A stretch of 64,000 bases of DNA from Vibrio cincinnatiensis (GCF_022113815.1 NZ_SGOM01000006.1:124001-188000), one strand, 5' to 3'. Counted from the stretch's first letter, positions 17,227 to 27,973 are shown. Made by a program: numbers and translations. The notes: a model not told the origin generated them from the letters alone.

Positions 17227-18627
17227 TTATTTAAGAGTGGTGTACTGTGGGTACCGCTCAATTAACCAATGTTTGAGCGCTTGACGCGACACTTTTATTC
17301 CGCTTGAGGTCAACGATTCAGGCATAGATAAGTAACGGATCGGCCATTTGAATTTTTCAAGTCTCGGCTCACACCATGCATTCCCTTGTTCAATCGAAAA
17401 GGGTGATGTACTTTGTACAATCGCAATAGGCCGCGCCCCAAAAGTATCATCCATAATGGGGATGATAAACGCTTGGTGGATCGTTGGGTGGCGATTTAGC
17501 ACAGCCTCAATTTCTTCACAGTGGATATTTTCTCCTCCCGAGATAAATTGGTTATCCGCTCGACCGATAATCACCAATTCATTGTCTTGCCAATAACCTA
17601 AATCTTTACTATCAAACCACCCCTGAGCATCTTTCAGCGGGCTTAACTCACCTTGGTGATAGTAGCCACAAGCCAAGGTATCACCACCAATATAGATACG
17701 TTTATCGATAAGTTTTATCTTGCGACCATCCAGCACATGGCCTGCACTGGATGTAGTATCTACCCGTTTCGCCGTGACTGTTGAAGCCGCTTCTGTCATA
17801 CCATACCCAAGCCAAGCATCAATCCCCCGCTCTGCAGCTTGGCAAGCTAATGCATGAGGAATATGGCTTCCTCCCAGTAAAACATGGGTAAGTGTAAGTG
17901 GCTGCTCACTATCAAGTAGACGTTTTAGCTGAGTAGCAACTAAGGAAGCATGGCTCACACCCTGCACATCTTCCGTTAAATTACCGTCACCTATTTTTAA
18001 ACAAGCGCCCGAATATAACCAACGATAAACAATCGCTAACCCTGACACATGATATAAAGGTAGGCTGAGTAACCAAGTATCTTGTTGGGTAAAGTGAAAC
18101 TCACGTAATAACCCTTGTGCTGACACAAAATGTTGCTTATGTGTATGCGCAACCGCTTTAGGGTCACCTGTCGAGCCTGAAGTAAAAATTAATGTTGCTA
18201 GCTGATCTTCATGGTAGAGCAACGGGCCACATTGTGCTTTTAAAGCAAGCGCTGGGTTTATCGTCACAAGCTGTGTTTGAGGTCGCTGCTGTAATAATGC
18301 AGATCCTGCTAACCCAGCCGAAGGAGCAAGCCACACCCACGCTTGACCCGAACCATATAACGAGGTCAGTTTCTTATGCAGTTGAGTTAACGGCTGAGGC
18401 ATTGTCAATGCACAGCTTACCCCCTGTTGCATTGCGGCCAGCAGCCAAAACAGCGTCTCTGGGTGATTTTTACCCACCAAGGTCAATACGTGGCCTTGAA
18501 TCATTCCAGCTTGCTGTAAAGATTCGGCGTACTGATTCACCTTTCGACTCAACTGCTGCCAAGTGAGCGGCTGCTTACCTAACCACAAGGCAACTCGCAG
18601 AGGATCGTGTTGCTGCCAAGGTGTCAT
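17227..18627 (-). CDS. menE: o-Succinylbenzoate-CoA ligase
   Basis: 466 residues from ATG 18627, which overlaps the menC stop (ATGA). An AMP-binding ligase of the ANL superfamily: the P-loop-like LIFTSGSTGDPKAVAHTHKQ, the LGYGMTEA motif and a C-terminal hinge region (GRADNQFISGGENIHCEEIE). It activates o-succinylbenzoate to its CoA ester in menaquinone synthesis. Last gene of the menF-D-H-B-C-E operon. The frame is open to 18645, but the overlap start matches the operon. Confidence 0.93.
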   Translation of the reverse strand: MTPWQQHDPLRVALWLGKQPLTWQQLSRKVNQYAESLQQAGMIQGHVLTLVGKNHPETLFWLLAAMQQGVSCALTMPQPLTQLHKKLTSLYGSGQAWVWLAPSAGLAGSALLQQRPQTQLVTINPALALKAQCGPLLYHEDQLATLIFTSGSTGDPKAVAHTHKQHFVSAQGLLREFHFTQQDTWLLSLPLYHVSGLAIVYRWLYSGACLKIGDGNLTEDVQGVSHASLVATQLKRLLDSEQPLTLTHVLLGGSHIPHALACQAAERGIDAWLGYGMTEAASTVTAKRVDTTSSAGHVLDGRKIKLIDKRIYIGGDTLACGYYHQGELSPLKDAQGWFDSKDLGYWQDNELVIIGRADNQFISGGENIHCEEIEAVLNRHPTIHQAFIIPIMDDTFGARPIAIVQSTSPFSIEQGNAWCEPRLEKFKWPIRYLSMPESLTSSGIKVSRQALKHWLIERYPQYTTLK

Positions 18628-19622
18628 GCGGATTCCGATTGCCAAACCAGCATTTGTTGTTCCAGTGGTTGTACAGGTAAATCACATCCCGGCCACGCCA
18701 CTTCTAGCTGCGCCTTAAATAAACCGATAGTGTCTAATCCCGGAATTTCATTGGGCAATTGAGCATGAGCCAAACGGGCTAATTGCGTCAAACCTAAGCT
18801 TGATTCAATACTTGAGCTAATTATCGCTTGTATACCCAAAGTCTGAGCTTTTTTAATCAAGCTGATACAACGAGGCACCGAACCAATTAATGTGGGTTTG
18901 ATGATAATGGTTTTTGCCCCAGTTAGATCTTCAAGCTGAAAACCATCACCGCGTACCGCCTGTTGTAGCGTTTCATCCCACGCAATCGCAATGCCTGTAT
19001 CAATGGCAAACGAAAGGCTGTCACTTGGGGTGTGACACGGCTCTTCTAAAAAGGCTATCCGCCCGCGTAATGAGGGAGCGATATATTGAGCAAACTTCGC
19101 GGCCTTTTCTTTACTCCAAGCTCGATTGGCATCCAATCGTAAATAGAGATCCGGCATGGACTCTAAAAAGAGATTCACCAGCATACCATCTCGGATAGGC
19201 TCATAAAGCCCAACTTTAACTTTCGCTACTTTTTGGCCTGGCATGGCATTGAGCTGAGGAATTAACTCATCTGGGTCTCCGGTGCAAAGCGGCGCAGCCT
19301 GATATTGCCCTGTTTCCGGCAAGCCTTTCGAGATCTCCAGTTCAGCCATTGAAAAGCCAAAAGCCACCGATGGGAAAAGACGATCCAAACAGAGAGCTTC
19401 GCCCTGTACCCATAACGCGAGCTGCTCTTTTGCTAACGCTCCAGCGTCTTCAAGTGACTCAAGACTAAATCCGGCTAAAGGGGCGATTTCACCACGTCCA
19501 ATTTGGCCATTTTCATGTAATTCGACGATAAACCCGCTCCGTTCTGTTAACTTTTCATCACGGAGAATCACTCCACTATCCATGGGCAATCGATATTGAT
19601 ACAGTTTTGCGCTACGCGTCAT
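18624..19622 (-). CDS. menC: o-Succinylbenzoate synthase
   Basis: 332 residues of the enolase superfamily. The acid/base lysine motif KVKVGL, metal ligands in RLDANRAWS and FLEEPC, and the second lysine in IIIKPTLIGS are visible. It dehydrates SHCHC to o-succinylbenzoate. It precedes menE with an ATGA overlap and has AAGGA 10 bases before the ATG. A hairpin lies in the gap between menB and menC. Confidence 0.94.
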   Translation of the reverse strand: MTRSAKLYQYRLPMDSGVILRDEKLTERSGFIVELHENGQIGRGEIAPLAGFSLESLEDAGALAKEQLALWVQGEALCLDRLFPSVAFGFSMAELEISKGLPETGQYQAAPLCTGDPDELIPQLNAMPGQKVAKVKVGLYEPIRDGMLVNLFLESMPDLYLRLDANRAWSKEKAAKFAQYIAPSLRGRIAFLEEPCHTPSDSLSFAIDTGIAIAWDETLQQAVRGDGFQLEDLTGAKTIIIKPTLIGSVPRCISLIKKAQTLGIQAIISSSIESSLGLTQLARLAHAQLPNEIPGLDTIGLFKAQLEVAWPGCDLPVQPLEQQMLVWQSESA

Positions 19623-19651
19623 CCGTTAATATTCCTTTGCATTCATTGTGG

Positions 19652-19679
19652 ATCACCGCCGTTTATGCTCAGCGGTGAT
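19652..19679 (-). promoter_or_regulatory. Intercistronic hairpin between menB and menC
   Basis: ATCACCGC / GCGGTGAT, 8-bp stem with a 12-base loop, in the only gap of the men operon (78 bases). It may protect the upstream mRNA or partly terminate. Confidence 0.45.
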
Positions 19680-19700
19680 ATTTAAACAGCCTTCTTCTCG

Positions 19701-20567
19701 TTATGGATTACGAGGGAATTTATTAAAGTCCGGACGACGCTTTTCATTAAAAGCATTACGGCCTTCTTGGCCCTCTTCTGTCATATAAAATAACATGGTG
19801 GCATTGCCCGCCAATTCCTGTAACCCTGCTTGACCATCACAATCAGCATTCAGCGCCGCTTTCAAGCAACGTAATGCCATTGGACTATGCTGCAACACTT
19901 CACGGCACCAGCGAACGGTCTCTTTTTCCAAGTCAGCCACAGGGACAACCGTATTCACCAGCCCCATATCCAACGCTTCTTTGGCATCATAGAAACGACA
20001 CAGGAACCAAATTTCACGCGCTTTTTTCTGACCCACAATGCGCGCCATATAAGAAGCACCCCAGCCACCGTCGAACGAGCCGACTTTAGGGCCGGTTTGT
20101 CCAAATTGTGCATTTTCTGCTGCAATGGTTAAATCACACATCATATGCAAAACATGACCGCCACCGACAGCCCAACCCGCAACCGATGCAATGACGGGTT
20201 TAGGACAGGTACGAATTTGACGCTGAAAATCCAACACATTGAGGTGGTGAGTACCACTATCATCTTGGTAACCGCCGTAGTTACCTCGAATTTTCTGATC
20301 ACCACCAGAACAGAAAGCGTCTTCACCTAACCCAGTCAAAATAATCACGCCGACCCCTTCGTCATAACGAGCATCTGCCAACGCATGAATCATTTCTTTC
20401 ACTGTTTGAGGACGAAAAGCATTGCGTACTTGAGGGCGAGCGATGGTAATTTTAGCGATCCCATCTGGAGATTTGTGATAGTAAATATCTTGATAAGTAT
20501 CGGTACAATCGTGCCAGACAACTGGCGCATAAAGTTCTTGTTCTGAAATGCCTACTGTTTTAGCCAT
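19701..20567 (-). CDS. menB: 1,4-Dihydroxy-2-naphthoyl-CoA synthase
   Basis: 288 residues of the crotonase family. It has the oxyanion-hole segment [19 protein letters not shown] and the [14 protein letters not shown] motif specific to MenB. It cyclises o-succinylbenzoyl-CoA. I choose ATG 20567; the frame also opens at ATG 20579, but MenB proteins usually begin MAKTVG. It overlaps the menH stop by 8 bases, so translation is coupled. Confidence 0.95.
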   Translation of the reverse strand: MAKTVGISEQELYAPVVWHDCTDTYQDIYYHKSPDGIAKITIARPQVRNAFRPQTVKEMIHALADARYDEGVGVIILTGLGEDAFCSGGDQKIRGNYGGYQDDSGTHHLNVLDFQRQIRTCPKPVIASVAGWAVGGGHVLHMMCDLTIAAENAQFGQTGPKVGSFDGGWGASYMARIVGQKKAREIWFLCRFYDAKEALDMGLVNTVVPVADLEKETVRWCREVLQHSPMALRCLKAALNADCDGQAGLQELAGNATMLFYMTEEGQEGRNAFNEKRRPDFNKFPRNP

Positions 20568-21384
20568 GGTGATTTCCATTGTTGTTGTCGCCTACGCCAA
20601 ATGAAGACGTAGGTAGGAGTTTTTTTAGTCTCTGAACAAATGCATCCGGTTGTTCATGATGCACGTTATGCCCAGCATGGTCGATTAGACTGTAGTACAA
20701 CCCGCTTTGCTCAGCGAGCTGTCGAAATTTTTGATCATTTTGCCCACACACATAATGAACAGGGAAAGGCAGTCTCATCAGTTGAGGAAGCACATAGGGC
20801 TGTGTTGCCAATGATGTCGCTAGCAGCATCATGGCGATCCGATGACCAAGGTTATCACTTCGCAAATGAATCAAAGTTTGTCTTTGCTCATGATTGAGTG
20901 AAGAAAATACCGGTTGCTGATACCAATCGGCTAATACCTGAGCAATTGGCTCGGATATAAACCGTTTTGCCCATTGTTGATCATGATGCCAGCGGGCTTT
21001 TTTTTCAGGGTCGCTGAGGAGCCCAAAGTTCCCCCCCTCAATCACTAATCCTTGAATATTCAACCCATCAAACCACCCCTCAGCACTGCCTGTCATTGCA
21101 ATACGCCCACCCAGTGAATACCCCACCAACCAAATGGGCGTTGTTGCATCATAATGGGTAAGAATCGTTTGCTTAACTTGTTGACAGCACATAGCAAAGT
21201 GATGACATGTTATGTCTTGGCTTTGTCCATGTCCCGGCAAGTCGATAGCCAACCAGGCTTCACCTCTCAAGCGAGAAAGTACCGGTTGCCAATCCTGACT
21301 GCTACCAAGTAAGCCATGTAAAAAAACCCATACTGGCTTGGCAGATAAAGGGATGGCAGAAGAGGACGTACGACTATAGAGCAT
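20560..21384 (-). CDS. menH: SHCHC synthase, alpha/beta hydrolase fold
   Basis: 274 residues from ATG 21384, whose start codon lies within the end of menD (11-base overlap). Alpha/beta hydrolase with the nucleophile Ser in GYSLGGR, an oxyanion/GHGQS segment and a catalytic His in GHNVHHEQP. It eliminates pyruvate from SEPHCHC to give SHCHC. The earlier in-frame codon at 21447 would lie deeper inside menD and add unmatched residues. Confidence 0.92.
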   Translation of the reverse strand: MLYSRTSSSAIPLSAKPVWVFLHGLLGSSQDWQPVLSRLRGEAWLAIDLPGHGQSQDITCHHFAMCCQQVKQTILTHYDATTPIWLVGYSLGGRIAMTGSAEGWFDGLNIQGLVIEGGNFGLLSDPEKKARWHHDQQWAKRFISEPIAQVLADWYQQPVFSSLNHEQRQTLIHLRSDNLGHRIAMMLLATSLATQPYVLPQLMRLPFPVHYVCGQNDQKFRQLAEQSGLYYSLIDHAGHNVHHEQPDAFVQRLKKLLPTSSFGVGDNNNGNHHG

Positions 21385-23086
21385 GAATTTGTGATAATAG
21401 CTGCTGAATATGAGCGGCGGCTTGTTGTGATGGTGTGACCACTTCAATCAGTAACGTGCCTTGTCCTTCCCTCAAATGCTCATCAACCGCCGCTTGATAA
21501 GCCGCTAAGGTTTCAGGTTTGTGATACATCAACCCAAATTGCTTGGCTGCGAATTCAAATTGTAAACCATGCGGCATTTGATAAAGCGCTTCTCGCTGCT
21601 GAGCGGGTACGGGCAGTAAGTCAAAAATCGCTCCACCATCATTGTTAATAACGACAATCACCAAAGGTTGGGACGTTTCTCGAACGAGTGCTAATGAGTT
21701 TAAATCATACAGTAACGAGGTGTCTCCCATGAGCATTAGCATGGGTTTCTCAGATGCTCGTTGCACTCCTGCTGCTGTCGCCACTAAACCATCAATGCCT
21801 GAAGCACCACGATTAGAGAAAACCTCTCTTGGAGAGAACGTGCTAAACATATCCGCAAGACGCACAATTAAACTATTACCAAGGAAAAGAGGGATAGCCT
21901 CTCCCCGTTCCCCCAAATCAACCGCTAACGCCACCTCACTGAGGACTTGGTTAGAAAGGGGTAACTGAGCCAGTTGAGTAATGCTTTGTGCATAATGTTT
22001 AAGTTCATCGCCCCAACCAATATAAGCCTGTTTGAGTACATGCTGCTTACTGAGCTGCATGTTAACCCAGCTTGGGATGTCACATACCCAATGCTGCTGT
22101 GCTAGATGCGATTGATTATTGCGTGCTGCCTGCCAAGAAAGGTACATATAATCACACCGACCTGTGGAAACTTGCTGCTCAATCCAATGATTAAGCCGTT
22201 TAGACACAATACGTGAACCAAACTGAACAACTTGATCGCATTCACTCAGTAAGGCTCGGGCGGCACGATTTTGTAACCATAAATCGTAATGCGCCCATTC
22301 ACTGCTTACCCCTGATTGTGGATCACACAAAACTGGCCAGCCTAGTTGTTTCGCAAAATAGAGAGCCGCTTGCGCTTCATGCAATCGAACGGAACCAATA
22401 AGCACAACCCCTTTTTTACTCAACAGACCATTATCGATAGGAGCGACGGAAGTGCTGGGGTAATGGCGTTGAGTATAACGTTCATCTCCCGCTCGCCAAC
22501 GTTCTATGCTCTTTAAATAATCCGCATAAAGCTGCCGATCGTTGCTGGAATAAAGAGGTTCGGGGAAAGGACAGTTAATGTGGATCGTTCCACCTAACTG
22601 AGCTTGCTGGCTTAATGCATCATCGATCGTTGTTAATAACCAATTGAGTGATAAACCGATATTAGGGCTAGGTAACGCAACCGATTGAGTCACATGATGC
22701 GCATAGATTTCTGGTTGATAAATCGCCTGATTTGCACCACAGCCGACTAAATCCACAGGGCGGTCGGCCGTCAGTACAATCAACGGCTCCCCTGTCAGTT
22801 TTGATTCAGCAATGGCTGGCAATAAATTCGCCACCGCTGTTCCTGAAGTCACAATCACCGCGACCGGTTTCTGGCTGCTCTTGGCTAAACCAAGAGCAAG
22901 AAAACCTAATCCACGTTCGTCAAAGTGAGTGTGAATGCTAAGCTTGCTATTCGCCGCCGCTTCCAATGTAAGTGGCGTTGAACGCGAACCGGGAGCAATG
23001 CACACATCCGTCACACCAAAACGAGTCAATTCTTCTAATAACGTTTGTGACCAAATTCGATTCAGTAAAGCTTGATCGTGATTCAT
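21374..23086 (-). CDS. menD: SEPHCHC synthase (2-oxoglutarate decarboxylase part)
   Basis: 570 residues, thiamine-diphosphate enzyme. The N-terminal GSRSTPLTLEA and VTSGTAVANLLPA segments carry the Glu region that activates the cofactor, and the C-terminal GDTSLLYDLNS followed by NNDGG is the ThDP/metal motif. It adds succinic semialdehyde from 2-oxoglutarate to isochorismate. Overlaps menF by four bases (ATGA), with the menF stop inside its start. Confidence 0.95.
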   Translation of the reverse strand: MNHDQALLNRIWSQTLLEELTRFGVTDVCIAPGSRSTPLTLEAAANSKLSIHTHFDERGLGFLALGLAKSSQKPVAVIVTSGTAVANLLPAIAESKLTGEPLIVLTADRPVDLVGCGANQAIYQPEIYAHHVTQSVALPSPNIGLSLNWLLTTIDDALSQQAQLGGTIHINCPFPEPLYSSNDRQLYADYLKSIERWRAGDERYTQRHYPSTSVAPIDNGLLSKKGVVLIGSVRLHEAQAALYFAKQLGWPVLCDPQSGVSSEWAHYDLWLQNRAARALLSECDQVVQFGSRIVSKRLNHWIEQQVSTGRCDYMYLSWQAARNNQSHLAQQHWVCDIPSWVNMQLSKQHVLKQAYIGWGDELKHYAQSITQLAQLPLSNQVLSEVALAVDLGERGEAIPLFLGNSLIVRLADMFSTFSPREVFSNRGASGIDGLVATAAGVQRASEKPMLMLMGDTSLLYDLNSLALVRETSQPLVIVVINNDGGAIFDLLPVPAQQREALYQMPHGLQFEFAAKQFGLMYHKPETLAAYQAAVDEHLREGQGTLLIEVVTPSQQAAAHIQQLLSQIHAL

Positions 23087-24390
23087 GAAGCAAGACCTAA
23101 CGGTAAATGATCCGTAATTAAACTGAGTAAGGTCGACATTTTTTTATCCAATTCTTGCCATTCATATTCAGCAACGGAGCCGGGAACAATGCCAGCGCCA
23201 GCAAATAATTGTACTTCATCATTCACGACGAGCGCACTGCGGATCGCAACACAAAATTCGGCTTGCTGCTGGCTAAAATACCCCATTGAGCCCGCATACC
23301 AACCACGGGCAAAAGGTTCATTTTGAGTAATAAAATTAAGCGCGGCTTGGCGGGGTAATCCCGCCACTGCGGCCGTCGGTTGTAATGCGCTAAGTAACTG
23401 CACCCCATTCACCCCAGGCTTTAGCTGCGCATGAATACGCCGCTTCAAATGCTGCACTTTACGTAACCGAACTAAATGAGCCTCTGATTCCACATTGACT
23501 TGCTCTGAGTACGGGGTTAACCGTTCAATAATGTCATCAACAACAAACTGATTTTCATTGAGGTTTTTACTGTCATGAGTTAACCAATCAGCTAACTGTT
23601 CATCTTGAGAAGCGTCACACCCTCGACCAATGGTTCCAGCTAACGCTTCGGTTTGTAGCTCTTGTCCCTGTCGATAATAAAGCCGCTCTGGCGTTGATCC
23701 CATAAAACTGTGCTGATGGTCTAAAGCCAACAAGAAGTGAAAACTATGATGATTTTCTAAATAGCTGGCTTTGAGTAATTGAGCCGCTCGGATCGGCTGA
23801 TTCAACGTTATTCGTGTTTGTCTAGCCAACACAACTTTTTGAAACGCATGCTGGCGGATACCATCCAGCACTTGATGCACTAACTCTGTCCAATCCGCAT
23901 GGTTCGGTGAATGCGTAACTTGTAATACTTCATTATGCAGAGATGCAAGCGGTACAACTTCGTACTGTAGCTGCTGTAACGTCGCCAGTGTTCGCTGCCT
24001 ATCTTGATTAATATTCGCCGCTATCGACCAGTGATCATCAAAACGAATCAGTTCTACTTGTGGTAAGAAAAAAAACGATGACACGCAACGACGGTTTTTC
24101 TCGGTTTGCCCATCAAACGAACGTCCTCCCCAAATTCGTTGTTGCTCACCGACAATCGCATAAGCTGGCGCAGGATCTGAAAATGTATACAGTTGCCCAA
24201 GCGCGACCACCTCTTCACGAGTATCTCGAGACTGCCAATAAAATTTAGGGAATACCGGCTGGGCTTCAAGCCAATCGATAAACGCGAATGGTGGCTTCAC
24301 TGCCAACTCTTGGGTGAAACGAACGTCGTTATCCCTCGCGTCGTTTATTTGCTCTATCAACCGAGCAATGGCTTGATAAAAATTAGACAA
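23083..24390 (-). CDS. menF: Menaquinone-specific isochorismate synthase
   Basis: 435 residues when started at the TTG at 24390, which has GAGG 6-9 bases upstream and gives the usual MenF length. No ATG occurs near the N-terminus; the frame is open back to another TTG at 24498, but those 36 extra residues do not look like MenF. Chorismate-binding family signatures: MGSTPERLYYRQGQEL, TEALAGTIGRG, the QFVVDDIIERL segment and PTAAVAGLPRQ. It isomerises chorismate to isochorismate. First gene of the men operon. Confidence 0.9.
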   Translation of the reverse strand: MSNFYQAIARLIEQINDARDNDVRFTQELAVKPPFAFIDWLEAQPVFPKFYWQSRDTREEVVALGQLYTFSDPAPAYAIVGEQQRIWGGRSFDGQTEKNRRCVSSFFFLPQVELIRFDDHWSIAANINQDRQRTLATLQQLQYEVVPLASLHNEVLQVTHSPNHADWTELVHQVLDGIRQHAFQKVVLARQTRITLNQPIRAAQLLKASYLENHHSFHFLLALDHQHSFMGSTPERLYYRQGQELQTEALAGTIGRGCDASQDEQLADWLTHDSKNLNENQFVVDDIIERLTPYSEQVNVESEAHLVRLRKVQHLKRRIHAQLKPGVNGVQLLSALQPTAAVAGLPRQAALNFITQNEPFARGWYAGSMGYFSQQQAEFCVAIRSALVVNDEVQLFAGAGIVPGSVAEYEWQELDKKMSTLLSLITDHLPLGLAS

Positions 24391-24540
24391 AGCGACCTCG
24401 TCTACTATGAGATTCGATTTAACAGTGGCTACTCTATTGAGAGTACCCGCTGAAATCAAGGTTACCGACCCTCTTTTATGGCTTTTCTGTTTTAACAATG
24501 AAAAGCATTAGAGCCGCCATTGGGCTGTTTTCTCCTCTAG

Positions 24541-24570
24541 GTTCACCATAGTTTTCTAATTATGGTGAAC
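24541..24570. promoter_or_regulatory. Perfect 10-bp inverted repeat between divergent menF and alaA
   Basis: GTTCACCATA / TATGGTGAAC with a 10-base loop. It lies 150 bases before menF and about 120 before alaA. It may be an operator or an attenuator-like hairpin; there is no T-run on either side. Confidence 0.5.
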
Positions 24571-24618
24571 AACCTCCACCTAGCCACTTTTCTCTTCGAA
24601 GATTCAGTATTTTAACGC

Positions 24619-24633
24619 TAGATTTATATTCTA
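24619..24633. promoter_or_regulatory. Candidate Lrp box before alaA
   Basis: TAGATTTATATTCTA matches 12 of 15 positions of the Lrp consensus. It lies 60 bases before the alaA start. Lrp control of alaA is reported in E. coli. Confidence 0.35.
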
Positions 24634-24692
24634 AAAAAAGGCAATCTGGTGTAGTTTAATAAAAAGTTTCAATTATTTTCAGGAACATTGCA

Positions 24693-25907
24693 ATGCAAAA
24701 TATCGGGATGTCATCAAAACTCGATAATGTCTGCTATGACATTCGAGGACCAGTACTTAAACATGCTAAGCGCATGGAAGAAGAAGGGCATAAAATACTA
24801 AAGCTCAACATTGGCAACCCGGCCCCTTTTGGCTTCGATGCCCCTGATGAAATTTTAGTCGATGTCATTCGAAACCTTCCAACTTCACAAGGTTATTGTG
24901 ACTCTAAAGGGATCTATTCTGCTCGTAAAGCGGTTGTTCAATATTACCAAAAACGCGGCATTCGTAGCCTAGACGTAGAAGATGTCTATATTGGGAATGG
25001 AGCGTCAGAACTCATCGTGATGTCGATGCAAGCTCTACTTAACAACGGCGACGAAATGCTCGTGCCTGCGCCTGATTATCCACTATGGACCGCTGCTGTT
25101 GCGCTTTCTGGTGGAACGGCTGTCCATTACCTCTGCGATGAGCAAGCTGATTGGTATCCTGATATTGACGATATTAAAAAGAAAATCACGCCAAAAACAC
25201 GAGGAATTGTTCTGATCAACCCGAACAATCCAACAGGGGCAGTATATAGCCGAGATTTTCTGTTAGAAGTTATTGAAATTGCTCGTCAGCATAAATTGAT
25301 GATTTTTGCTGATGAGATCTACGATAAGGTTTTATACGATGGAGCAACCCATACTTCGGTTGCCGCTCTCACTGAAGATGTATTAGTTATCACCTTTAAT
25401 GGCTTGTCTAAAGCTTATCGGGTGTGCGGTTTTCGTGGTGGCTGGATGTTTTTAACTGGCCCCAAACACCTCGCGCAAGGGTATATCGCGGGTTTAGAAA
25501 TGCTCGCCTCCATGCGTTTATGCGCAAATGTACCAATGCAACATGCGATTCAAACGGCATTAGGAGGATACCAAAGTATCAATGAGCTTATCTTACCTGG
25601 TGGCCGTTTACTTGAGCAGCGCGATAGAGCTTGGGAACTGATCAACCAAGTTCCAGGGGTGTCTTGTGTCAAACCCAAAGGTGCCATGTATCTATTTCCC
25701 AAAATTGACACGAAAAAGTACAACATCAAAGATGACCAAAAAATGATTCTAGACTTTCTCATTCAAGAGAAAGTTTTACTGGTGCAAGGCTCTGGGTTTA
25801 ACTGGCCCAAACCGGATCACTTTAGGATTGTCACCCTACCTCATGTTGAAGACTTGGAAATTGCCATCGGTCGGTTTGAGCGTTTCTTGGCAACTTATCG
25901 TCAATAA
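24693..25907 (+). CDS. alaA: Alanine transaminase
   Basis: 404 residues, very close to E. coli AlaA (YfbQ) from KLNIGNPAPFGFDAPDE onward. Fold type I aminotransferase with INPNNPTGAVYS, an ADEIYD segment and the PLP lysine in FNGLSKAYRVCGFRGGW. It makes alanine from pyruvate and glutamate. As in E. coli, the next gene is yfbR. Confidence 0.96.
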   Translation: MQNIGMSSKLDNVCYDIRGPVLKHAKRMEEEGHKILKLNIGNPAPFGFDAPDEILVDVIRNLPTSQGYCDSKGIYSARKAVVQYYQKRGIRSLDVEDVYIGNGASELIVMSMQALLNNGDEMLVPAPDYPLWTAAVALSGGTAVHYLCDEQADWYPDIDDIKKKITPKTRGIVLINPNNPTGAVYSRDFLLEVIEIARQHKLMIFADEIYDKVLYDGATHTSVAALTEDVLVITFNGLSKAYRVCGFRGGWMFLTGPKHLAQGYIAGLEMLASMRLCANVPMQHAIQTALGGYQSINELILPGGRLLEQRDRAWELINQVPGVSCVKPKGAMYLFPKIDTKKYNIKDDQKMILDFLIQEKVLLVQGSGFNWPKPDHFRIVTLPHVEDLEIAIGRFERFLATYRQ

Positions 25908-25942
25908 CAGCTTCGACACTCAAGCGATGATCCGTTAGGCTT

Positions 25943-25983
25943 AACAGGCTCTCTTTTGCACGCGCACAGAGAGCCTGTTTGTT
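25943..25983 (+). terminator. Hairpin between alaA and yfbR
   Basis: AACAGGCTCTC / GAGAGCCTGTT stem, 11 bp, followed by TTGTTATTATTT. It would end the alaA transcript, so yfbR may be on a separate transcript or read through. Confidence 0.75.
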
Positions 25984-26014
25984 ATTATTTAATCCGCAAG
26001 GAAGAATACGCGCT

Positions 26015-26599
26015 ATGAAAGAGAGTCATTTTTTTGCTCATCTCGCCCGAATGAAGTTAATTCAACGCTGGCCCTTAATGCGCTCCGTTTCCAAAGAGAA
26101 TGTTTCCGAACACAGCTTACAAGTTGCCTTTGTCGCTCATGCATTGGCAGTCATTAAAAATAAGAAATTTGGCGGAACACTCAACCCTGAACGCATTGCT
26201 CTGTTGGCCATGTATCACGATAGTAGTGAAGTTTTAACGGGTGACTTACCGACCCCAGTAAAGTATTTCAACCCAGAAATTGCAAAAGAGTATAAAAAAA
26301 TTGAAGCTTGCGCTGAGCAACGTTTACTGGAGATGTTACCGGAAGAGTTGCAGCCAGACTTTGAACCTTTTTTACTGACCACCTCCGCTCATCCAGAAGA
26401 CGCTGCCATTGTAAAACAAGCAGATAGCTTATGTGCTTACTTAAAGTGTTTAGAAGAACTGAGCGCTGGCAACCATGAATACGCCCTAGCAAAAAAACGG
26501 CTTGATGTCACATTAAAAGAGCGACATACCCCAGAAATGGCGTATTTTTTGGAAACTTTCGCGCCAAGCTTTGAATTAACACTGGACGAAATCAGCTAA
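26015..26599 (+). CDS. yfbR: 5'-Deoxynucleotidase
   Basis: 194 residues from ATG 26015, with AAGGAAG upstream; the frame opens earlier at 25979, inside the terminator hairpin. HD-domain phosphohydrolase: His in [12 protein letters not shown], the HD pair in [12 protein letters not shown] and the later [11 protein letters not shown]. It removes phosphate from deoxynucleoside 5'-monophosphates. Close to E. coli YfbR in length and motifs. Confidence 0.93.
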   Translation: MKESHFFAHLARMKLIQRWPLMRSVSKENVSEHSLQVAFVAHALAVIKNKKFGGTLNPERIALLAMYHDSSEVLTGDLPTPVKYFNPEIAKEYKKIEACAEQRLLEMLPEELQPDFEPFLLTTSAHPEDAAIVKQADSLCAYLKCLEELSAGNHEYALAKKRLDVTLKERHTPEMAYFLETFAPSFELTLDEIS

Positions 26600-26644
26600 C
26601 TCACTGTACGTTTTATAAAAATAGGTTTCATATGGGAGTTGGGT

Positions 26645-27973
26645 ATGCAAATAGCAATAAATCCTGAATGGCAAGAACGCAATAATGATGAACATAAGAT
26701 CCGACGTAATGATCATCGCAGCCCTTATCAACGCGATCGAGCGCGTATTCTCCATTCTGCCGCTTTTCGCCGGTTACAGGCGAAAACCCAAGTCCATGGT
26801 ACCAATTTAAATGATTTTCATCGGACTCGTTTAACTCACTCCCTTGAAGCTGCACAAATCGGTACTGGCATTGTTGCTCAACTGAGGCTCAAACAACCCG
26901 AATTTTCTGGCTTATTGCCTTCCGATAGTTTGATCGACGCTTTGTGTCTTGCGCACGATATTGGCCATCCACCTTATGGGCACGGGGGTGAAATTGCTCT
27001 GAACTATATGATGCGGGAACAAGGCGGGTTTGAGGGCAATGCACAAACCTTTCGTATTGTCACCACGTTAGAACCGTACACTGAACATCACGGAATGAAT
27101 CTATCTCGACGCACCTTATTAGGGTTACTTAAATACCCGGCACTACTCAGTCAAACTTGTGCGGAGAAACGACCCGAATCCGTTCCTCATCAGCGACAAC
27201 TAAAAGCAAAAGACTGGCCCCCAGCCAAAGGCATTTACGATTGTGACAAAGCTTGCTTAGCATGGGTGCTCGCCCCCCTCAGTGAACAAGACAGGCAACA
27301 ACTAGAGCAAATGCGTCCTCTTCCAACCACCCCTTATCAGCATAAAAAAACGCGTTTCAAATCATTAGATTGTTCCATTATGGAACTGGCGGATGATATC
27401 GCCTACGGTGTTCATGACTTGGAAGATGCCATAGTCCTTGGTATGGTCAATCAAACTCAGTGGCAACAAGCAGCAGAAGCTCCGCTCATGCACAGCGGAG
27501 ATGCTTGGTTTGCCGAGCACACTAAAACCATGACCAAAATGTTATTTTCTGGTCAGCATCATGTGCGTAAAGATGCCATTGGTGGACTTGTTAATGCATT
27601 ACTCACTAGTATAAGCGTTAAACCTGTTGATGTCGCTTTTGAGAATGATTTACTGGCTTTTAACGCTTATTTACAGCCTGATATGGCGAATGCGTTAGAG
27701 GTTCTAAAATCATTTGTCAGCCAATATGTGATTCAAGTCCCTCAAGTCCAACGTTTTGAATATAAAGGACAACAGTTAATCATGGATCTCTTTGAAGCAT
27801 TAGCCGCTGACCCTGAACGATTACTGCCGCAAGCCACCCGAGAGAAGTGGCAAATGGCAGAACAACATTCCGGAGGCGGTATGCGGGTGATTTGTGATTA
27901 TATCGCTGCAATGACCGATGCCTATGCACAGCGTCTGCACCAACAACTTTTTTCAGCTCACAGCCTTTATTGA
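26645..27973 (+). CDS. dGTPase-like HD phosphohydrolase
   Basis: 442 residues from ATG 26645, 6 bases after GGGAG. HD motif set: [28 protein letters not shown], then [14 protein letters not shown]. This is the dGTPase-like family (deoxyguanosinetriphosphate triphosphohydrolase-like). It cleaves dNTPs to the nucleoside and triphosphate; members with a defensive role against phage are known, but nothing here points to one. It follows yfbR with 45 bases between, so the two nucleotide-pool genes probably form an operon. Confidence 0.9.
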   Translation: MQIAINPEWQERNNDEHKIRRNDHRSPYQRDRARILHSAAFRRLQAKTQVHGTNLNDFHRTRLTHSLEAAQIGTGIVAQLRLKQPEFSGLLPSDSLIDALCLAHDIGHPPYGHGGEIALNYMMREQGGFEGNAQTFRIVTTLEPYTEHHGMNLSRRTLLGLLKYPALLSQTCAEKRPESVPHQRQLKAKDWPPAKGIYDCDKACLAWVLAPLSEQDRQQLEQMRPLPTTPYQHKKTRFKSLDCSIMELADDIAYGVHDLEDAIVLGMVNQTQWQQAAEAPLMHSGDAWFAEHTKTMTKMLFSGQHHVRKDAIGGLVNALLTSISVKPVDVAFENDLLAFNAYLQPDMANALEVLKSFVSQYVIQVPQVQRFEYKGQQLIMDLFEALAADPERLLPQATREKWQMAEQHSGGGMRVICDYIAAMTDAYAQRLHQQLFSAHSLY

